In this document: in pieces, positions 4,820 to 8,323 of the stretch
Layout: each line of letters opens with the position of its first letter
How positions within the stretch are numbered: position 1 is the stretch's first letter
Assembly: GCA_944384285.1 (NCBI GenBank)
Contig: CALWSX010000071.1
Coordinates: forward strand, 1 to 8,323
DNA: 8,323 nucleotides
From: an uncultured Lachnospiraceae bacterium
Lineage (GTDB): Bacteria > Bacillota > Clostridia > Lachnospirales > Anaerotignaceae
Direction of reading: 5' to 3'
Notes under the pieces: model-generated
The model's database searches: none
Told to the model about the DNA's origin: nothing
Seen by the model: only the letters and a program-made list of their open reading frames with translations
Made by a program: the position numbers and the translations under genes

Positions 4820-5287
4820 ATGGAAAAAATAAAATTTGATATATATACCGATGGTGCATGTTCAGGTAATCCAGGGAATGGCGGTTGGGCCTTCATAGCT
4901 ACAAATGGCACAAATGATTTTGAAGAAATATATTGTGGTGGTGAGCTTGAGACAACCAACAATAGAATGGAATTATTATCAATAGTAAAAGCATTGGAAT
5001 ATATGTACAAGTTAATAAAAAAGAATAAAAATAACATATATTCTGTTAGAATATTTTCTGACTCAGCTTATTGTGTGAATGCCATAAACAAAAGATGGTT
5101 GAAAAAATGGATAAATAATGGATGGGTGACAAATAAAGGTACACCGGTAATAAACAAGGATTTGTGGTTAAAAGTAAATAAATATGATAAGTTATTTGAT
5201 TTTCAAATTATAAAGGTAAAAGGGCATTCAGGCAATGAAATAAATGAAAAATGTGATAAAATTGCTAAAAATGCAATTGAAAAATAA
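4820..5287 (+). CDS. rnhA: Ribonuclease HI
   Basis: A 155-residue RNase H type 1, full length for the family. It degrades the RNA strand of RNA-DNA hybrids using two metal ions; in a phage this suits primer removal during replication. The catalytic set is complete: Asp11 in IYTDGACSGNPGNGG, Glu51 in TTNNRMELLS, Asp81 in FSDSAYCV and Asp146 in EKCDKIA. The flexible-loop His136 is in KVKGHSGN. The basic-handle region is represented by KRWLKKWINNGW (91-102) with the usual TNKGTPVIN after it. AAAGGA at 4806-4811 is 8 nt from the ATG. The next gene follows after 11 nt with its own AAAGGAG, so the two are probably co-transcribed. No odd residues are seen. Confidence 0.97.
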   Translation: MEKIKFDIYTDGACSGNPGNGGWAFIATNGTNDFEEIYCGGELETTNNRMELLSIVKALEYMYKLIKKNKNNIYSVRIFSDSAYCVNAINKRWLKKWINNGWVTNKGTPVINKDLWLKVNKYDKLFDFQIIKVKGHSGNEINEKCDKIAKNAIEK

Positions 5288-5298
5288 AGGAGCCACAA

Positions 5299-5661
5299 AT
5301 GCTTGGTTTAATTAAATTTTATGAAAAAGATTTTATAAATACTCAAGGTAATTTAAAAAATGCATATTTAAAAGCTTGCAAATGGGTGTCTAAAAAAATA
5401 ATATCTAAAAATATTGATAAAGTTGTATGGAATGTAGAAAAAGTATCAGAAACAACAATAACAATATATTTATACTTTATGATGGAAATAAATGAAGAAT
5501 TAAAATCATATTGTAAAGTATGCAAAGAATTTCATAAGTCATTTTTTATAAATGAAGAATATAATTGTAATTCGTGCAAACTGATATCTTTTTTCAATAA
5601 AATGAAAACAAAAGAAAATGTAAGTAAAGGATATTATAAAGAAATAATAAAGAGGGAATAA
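5299..5661 (+). CDS. Zinc-ribbon hypothetical protein (120 aa)
   Basis: The N-terminal two thirds (1-65) is a mixed alpha/beta region (NAYLKACKWVSKKI, TTITIYLYFMMEI). It is followed by a four-Cys ribbon: CKVC (72-75), 14 residues, CNSC (90-93), with EFHKSFFINEEYN between the pairs, then a basic helical tail. The CxxC-x14-CxxC spacing fits a structural zinc site, often used for nucleic-acid or protein contact. I recall similar CKxFHKSFFxxEEYNC modules in Bacillota phage hypotheticals, but no function is known. AAAGGAG at 5286-5292 precedes the ATG by 6 nt. It lies between RNase H and the terminase small subunit on the same strand. Ile codons are 10 ATA to 2 ATT. Confidence 0.83.
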   Translation: MLGLIKFYEKDFINTQGNLKNAYLKACKWVSKKIISKNIDKVVWNVEKVSETTITIYLYFMMEINEELKSYCKVCKEFHKSFFINEEYNCNSCKLISFFNKMKTKENVSKGYYKEIIKRE

Positions 5662-5689
5662 ATAAAAAAATGGAAGGAAGGTAGTTAAA

Positions 5690-6379
5690 TTGCCACCTAA
5701 GAAAAAAAAGGTGTCTGAATATACAGAGGAAGAATTGAAAAATTTTACAAGGGAAGAAATGATACAAGGTATGACTGATAGGGAAGTTGCCTTTTGTGAA
5801 TATTATATAAGTGATTATAATATTAAAATGGCAGCCATAAAAGCAGGATATAAACCTTTATCGAATAAAACAATATCAAAAGTTGTAAGAAACAAACCTT
5901 GTGTAATAAATTACATAGCATGGTTAAAGCTAAAGCTTTACCATAAAGCAGTTGTAAATGCAGAAGATATATTGAATGGATACGCCAAGATGGCATTTTA
6001 TGATATTACTGATTATATTGAAAAAAAAGGAAATAAAATAACATTAAAAGATTTTGATAAGATTGATGGTCAAATAATACAGGAAATATCACAAAATGCC
6101 TCTGGTGGTATCACAATAAAATTTCCTGATAGGTTAAAGGCTTATGATAAATTGGAGAATTATATGGATCATAATCCGTATGACTGGAAAAGAAAAATAG
6201 AAGAACAAAAATTAGAAATAATGAAACAAAAGCTTGATATTGAAAAAACAAGGGTTGGATTAAATCAGGAAATAGAAGATGATGGCTTCTTGGAAGCATT
6301 AGAAAAAGCAGCTGAAAAAATATCAGATGAGAATATAGAAGAAAATATAAATAATGAAGACATTGTTAATATAGAATAA
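5690..6379 (+). CDS. terS: Phage terminase small subunit (Terminase_2 family)
   Basis: A 229-residue DNA-recognition subunit of the packaging motor, which marks phage DNA for cutting and loading by the large subunit. After a basic, acidic-helix leader (1-30), the family core begins TDREVAFCEYYISDYNIKMAAIKAGY (29-54). This is the typical opening plus helix-turn-helix, with SNKTISKVVRNKPCVINYI (58-76) as the second half. AEDILNGYAKMAFYDITDYI (91-110) and IKFPDRLKAYDKLENYM (143-159) are also characteristic. The C-terminus (165-229) is a long coiled-coil-like and acidic region suited to oligomerisation or large-subunit contact. The start is TTG, with AAGGAAGG at 5674-5681 and 8 nt spacing; an ATG at 5670 gives only four codons. 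The large subunit is not in the window, so it should lie beyond several small genes to the right. Confidence 0.92.
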   Translation: MPPKKKKVSEYTEEELKNFTREEMIQGMTDREVAFCEYYISDYNIKMAAIKAGYKPLSNKTISKVVRNKPCVINYIAWLKLKLYHKAVVNAEDILNGYAKMAFYDITDYIEKKGNKITLKDFDKIDGQIIQEISQNASGGITIKFPDRLKAYDKLENYMDHNPYDWKRKIEEQKLEIMKQKLDIEKTRVGLNQEIEDDGFLEALEKAAEKISDENIEENINNEDIVNIE

Positions 6380-6419
6380 AAATATAGAATAAAATTGGAA
6401 ATAATAGGAGTAAATAAAA

Positions 6420-6557
6420 ATGAAAGAAAAATGTAAAAACATATCAAATTATTTAAATAAAATAGATGAATTTATAGAAGAAAAAGGAATATTACAATTT
6501 GCTTTTGGCGGGCTTATTGGAATAATATTTGGAACTATTTTTTATTTATCAATATAG
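6420..6557 (+). CDS. Small single-pass membrane protein (45 aa)
   Basis: A gene of only 45 codons, with a clear AGGAG (6406-6410) 9 nt before ATG 6420 and a TAG stop. The first 22 residues are charged (MKEKCKNISNYLNKIDEFIEEK). The remainder (about 24-45) is one strongly hydrophobic helix, ILQFAFGGLIGIIFGTIFYL, with a glycine-zipper pattern (Gly30, Gly31, Gly34, Gly38) typical of helices that pack against each other in the membrane. The charged segment would face the cytoplasm by the positive-inside rule only weakly. A holin-like or envelope-associated role is possible but unproven. The next gene's ribosome binding site starts 8 nt after its stop. Confidence 0.82.
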   Translation: MKEKCKNISNYLNKIDEFIEEKGILQFAFGGLIGIIFGTIFYLSI

Positions 6558-6564
6558 TGAAATG

Positions 6565-6570
6565 AAAGGA
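6565..6570 (+). promoter_or_regulatory. Ribosome binding site fixing the next start at 6580
   Basis: AAAGGA at 6565-6570 is 9 nt from ATG 6580. The same frame is open from a TTG at 6529 and contains another ATG at 6562, but those lie inside or just past the 45-residue gene and lack a binding site. Confidence 0.75.
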
Positions 6571-6579
6571 AATAATAAA

Positions 6580-7146
6580 ATGATTACAAATTTTAAAACT
6601 ATAATAAAAGAGAAAAATAGAATGTGCAATTCATTTGAGGAATGCGAAGATTGTTATTTGCAGGGTAATATTGAAAAATATAGCTTTCAGGATTGCTATG
6701 AATATATGGAAAATGAAACAGATGAATTTCTGAAAGATATGGAAAATTGGATGAAGGATAATCCGAGAGAAACAAATAAAAGCATATTTGTAAAGAAATT
6801 TAAAAATAGTCCGTGGAATATTGAAAATGATAAAGGCCTTGCAAGATGCGGGATAGATAAATGTAATAAAGAAATACCATGTAGTTGGTGTACATGGTGG
6901 GATGAACCAGTTGATGCAGAGAATGAAGAAAGAATGTATTTAGATACAATAACAGTTTCAAATTCAAAACCATATGAAGTATTTGATGTTAAATATGATA
7001 TGAATCAGACCGACAATATATTAAATCCAAATGTAAACAACGTTCCATTCAGTTTAAAAATAGAAACTGAATGGGATAAAGCAACAACTGAAACTATTGC
7101 ATCTACTGAAACTATAGAAAATAATAATATTGAAAATAATAAATAA
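6580..7146 (+). CDS. Cys-rich hypothetical protein with two possible zinc clusters (188 aa)
   Basis: Not assigned to a named family. The first Cys cluster is C16-x5-C22-x2-C25-x13-C39 (RMCNSFEECEDCYL, then FQDCYEY). The second is C90-x4-C95-x5-C101-x2-C104 (ARCGIDKCNKEIPCSWC), followed by TWWDEPVDAENEER. Each looks able to hold one zinc ion. The first cluster resembles those of the two Cys proteins further right (7525 onward), so a shared binding role is plausible. The last 50 residues are low-complexity (TTETIASTETIENNNIENNK), with a small internal repeat TETI. The start at 6580 is set by AAAGGA at 6565-6570. No membrane segments are present. Confidence 0.8.
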   Translation: MITNFKTIIKEKNRMCNSFEECEDCYLQGNIEKYSFQDCYEYMENETDEFLKDMENWMKDNPRETNKSIFVKKFKNSPWNIENDKGLARCGIDKCNKEIPCSWCTWWDEPVDAENEERMYLDTITVSNSKPYEVFDVKYDMNQTDNILNPNVNNVPFSLKIETEWDKATTETIASTETIENNNIENNK

Positions 7147-7151
7147 ATATT

Positions 7152-7499
7152 ATGGGAAGTTATTATAATATAAAGAAAAATAAAAGAAAAAAAGATAAAA
7201 ATAATAAATTAGAAAAAATAAATGAAATTGAATTAAATAAAATAAAGGAAGAAATAACAGAAGAAATATTGAAAAAGTCTTTTATTCTAATGCTTTCTAT
7301 ACCAACAATGGTATTACATGATAAGTATGCTTATTTGACAAGGAAAGTTGATGAAAAAGGAAGAAATAGAATAGAAAGATTTGTGGATTTATGTTTAGAC
7401 AATTATGAGATGATTATGTCAAATAACGTTTCAATAGAAGAATTGATAAAAATATTAAAAGAAGAATCTGGAATTGATTTATATGAAATATCAAAATAA
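7152..7499 (+). CDS. Conserved-type phage hypothetical protein (115 aa)
   Basis: A small, helical, cytoplasmic protein. Residues 1-30 are very basic (KKNKRKKDKNNKLEKIN), followed by EEITEEILKKSFILMLSIPTMVLHDKYAYL (34-63) and RIERFVDLCLDNYEMI (73-88), then IEELIKILKEESGIDL near the end. I recall the sequence signature ILML.IPTMVLHDK...RFVDLCLDNY from Clostridia phage hypotheticals of unknown function. The start is weakly supported: no Shine-Dalgarno sequence precedes ATG 7152, which lies 5 nt after the previous TAA. Translation may therefore depend on re-initiation from the upstream gene. No other in-frame ATG exists before residue 47. Confidence 0.78.
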   Translation: MGSYYNIKKNKRKKDKNNKLEKINEIELNKIKEEITEEILKKSFILMLSIPTMVLHDKYAYLTRKVDEKGRNRIERFVDLCLDNYEMIMSNNVSIEELIKILKEESGIDLYEISK

Positions 7500-7524
7500 A
7501 TAATAGAAAGGATAAAAGATAAAA

Positions 7525-7992
7525 GTGTTAAATGCAGAAAAGTATAAAGAAGAAATTAAAAAGATAATAAATATAAGTTCAGCTTCATTTATCGCATTAG
7601 TAAATAATAGTCCTGTTGATTGTTTGGATATAAATTGCGAAGAATGCGATTTTTTCAGAGATGATAGAAGCACGTCATGTAGGCAAAAAGCATTAGATTG
7701 GCTTATACAGGAATATAAAGAAGACGCAACATTAACTTCACGTCAATACTATTTGTGTTTTTCATTGCAAACAGGATATTTAGTAAGAAATAGAAACGGA
7801 AATTTAATGTGGTTCAATTTTATGCCTGTATGGTCAGATAATAAATTAGATTATATACAAGATAAAAAAGATCGTATATCTCCTATGTTTATAAATGATC
7901 ATGTAGGATATTTCCCTAATTTTGATTTTATTAAAAAGGGAGATAAACCATATAGTATAGTTGAAATGCTAAATTGGGAAATAGAAAAATGA
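7525..7992 (+). CDS. Cys-cluster hypothetical protein (155 aa), paralogue of the next gene
   Basis: The protein opens with a helix (NAEKYKEEIKKI), then a four-Cys cluster C33-x4-C38-x2-C41-x10-C52 (VDCLDINCEECDFF, STSCRQ), ALDWLIQEYKED (56-67) and LTSRQYYLC (70-78). The C-terminal half has aromatic-rich segments (GNLMWFNFMPVW, DHVGYFPNF). The order EIK, C-cluster, WL, EY, LT.RQ is shared with the next ORF and is familiar from Bacillota phage hypotheticals of unknown role. The four Cys probably bind zinc. The start is GTG, with AAAGGA at 7507-7512; the 12-nt spacing is longish. It ends TGA, and the next gene's binding site begins at that stop. Confidence 0.8.
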   Translation: MLNAEKYKEEIKKIINISSASFIALVNNSPVDCLDINCEECDFFRDDRSTSCRQKALDWLIQEYKEDATLTSRQYYLCFSLQTGYLVRNRNGNLMWFNFMPVWSDNKLDYIQDKKDRISPMFINDHVGYFPNFDFIKKGDKPYSIVEMLNWEIEK

Positions 7993-8004
7993 AAGGAATA
8001 AATC

Positions 8005-8323
8005 ATGAAAAATTATTAAAAGTATGATAAAGAAATAAAAGAGATTCTTGATGAAGGTTTTGATATTGCAGTGATTAAAGGCAAAGTTAAAAAGTGTTCT
8101 GAATCTGATTGCTTTGATTGCGCTTTTGATTTTAGAAACAGTGATTGTTCATGTAAAATAGGATTTTATAATTGGTTATTTGAAGAGTATATTGAACCGC
8201 CAAGATTAACAAAGAGACAGCGTGCTTTCTGCGAAGTGTTTCCTAATATGTGGTTAGCTAAATCTATATCTTCCGAATTAGTTTTGTATAGTGAAAGGCC
8301 GGAAATATCTTATACCGATACGG
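8005..8323 (+). pseudogene. Cys-cluster protein with in-frame TAA at codon 5; runs off the window end
   Basis: ATG 8005 has a good AAAGGA (7992-7997) at 7 nt. After four codons (MKNY) comes TAA (8017-8019), then the same frame stays open for 101 codons to the window edge. The downstream protein is a clear paralogue of the preceding gene: KYDKEIKEI, cluster C-x4-C-x2-C-x10-C (KKCSESDCFDCAFDF, CSCKIG), YNWLFEEY and RLTKRQRAFC. Aligned to that gene (MLNAEKYKEEIKKI), the TAA stands where it has GAA, one base change. It may be a nonsense-broken gene, an assembly or base error, a read-through case, or a shorter gene starting at GTG 8071, which would keep the Cys cluster. The 3' end is outside the window. 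Confidence 0.75.

Noticed and set aside
5920..5943. Imperfect palindrome around AAAGCTAAAGCTTTACC in the terminase gene
   Set aside because: It is imperfect with a bulge and lies inside codons for WLKLKLYH, so it is explained by coding sequence.
8005..8323. Reassigned stop codon (recoded phage genome)
   Set aside because: TAA, TAG and TGA all end other genes cleanly, and neither tRNA is a stop-codon suppressor; a local lesion or local read-through is simpler.

Overview
The window reads as a stretch of a tailed-phage (or prophage) genome from a very AT-rich, low-GC host, most likely a gut-type member of the Bacillota (Clostridia or relatives). This rests on short, tightly packed genes all on the + strand, strong A/G bias of the coding strand, AAGGAG-type ribosome binding sites, two bacterial sigma-A-like promoters, a tRNA pair, and recognisable phage genes: a LigA-related protein, a phage-type AAA+ ATPase, a PDDEXK nuclease, RNase H and a terminase small subunit. 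GC is roughly a quarter by eye, and the host assignment is inference. The standard bacterial code fits: TAA, TAG and TGA are all used as stops.

Layout. 1-46 is an uninterrupted A run. 94-423 is a LigA domain-Ia-like protein. A promoter (433-461) leads into a MoxR/CbbQ-type AAA+ ATPase (521-1564) whose last codons form a strong hairpin. Next come tRNA-Gln(UUG) at 1576-1650 and a CAU tRNA at 1654-1729 that looks like the AUA-reading tRNA-Ile2. A chain of overlapping or abutting genes follows (1778-3350): a probable PDDEXK/Holliday-resolvase-like nuclease and four unrecognised small proteins. A second promoter of the same design (3369-3397) leads into an AT-hook, acidic-repeat DNA-binding protein (3457-3987).

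3988-4465 is the most puzzling part. It has an 18-bp-arm inverted repeat, then two overlapping ORFs that would be one gene if an A8 tract were one base shorter. After a further unknown gene come RNase HI (4820-5287), a zinc-ribbon protein (5299-5661), the terminase small subunit (5690-6379), a 45-residue membrane protein (6420-6557), a Cys-rich protein (6580-7146), a conserved-type phage hypothetical (7152-7499), and two paralogous Cys-cluster proteins (7525-7992 and 8005 to the window end). The second of these has an in-frame TAA at codon 5.

How it may work together (inference). The nuclease, RNase H, LigA-like protein and AT-hook protein fit DNA replication, recombination and genome handling before packaging, which the terminase small subunit initiates. 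The tRNAs suit the codon use: most genes lean on AUA for Ile. The two genes directly behind promoters (ATPase and AT-hook protein) prefer AUU, as expected if they are the most highly expressed. No integrase, repressor, CRISPR array, insertion sequence or structural gene is visible. No dedicated defence or anti-defence system can be claimed from this sequence.
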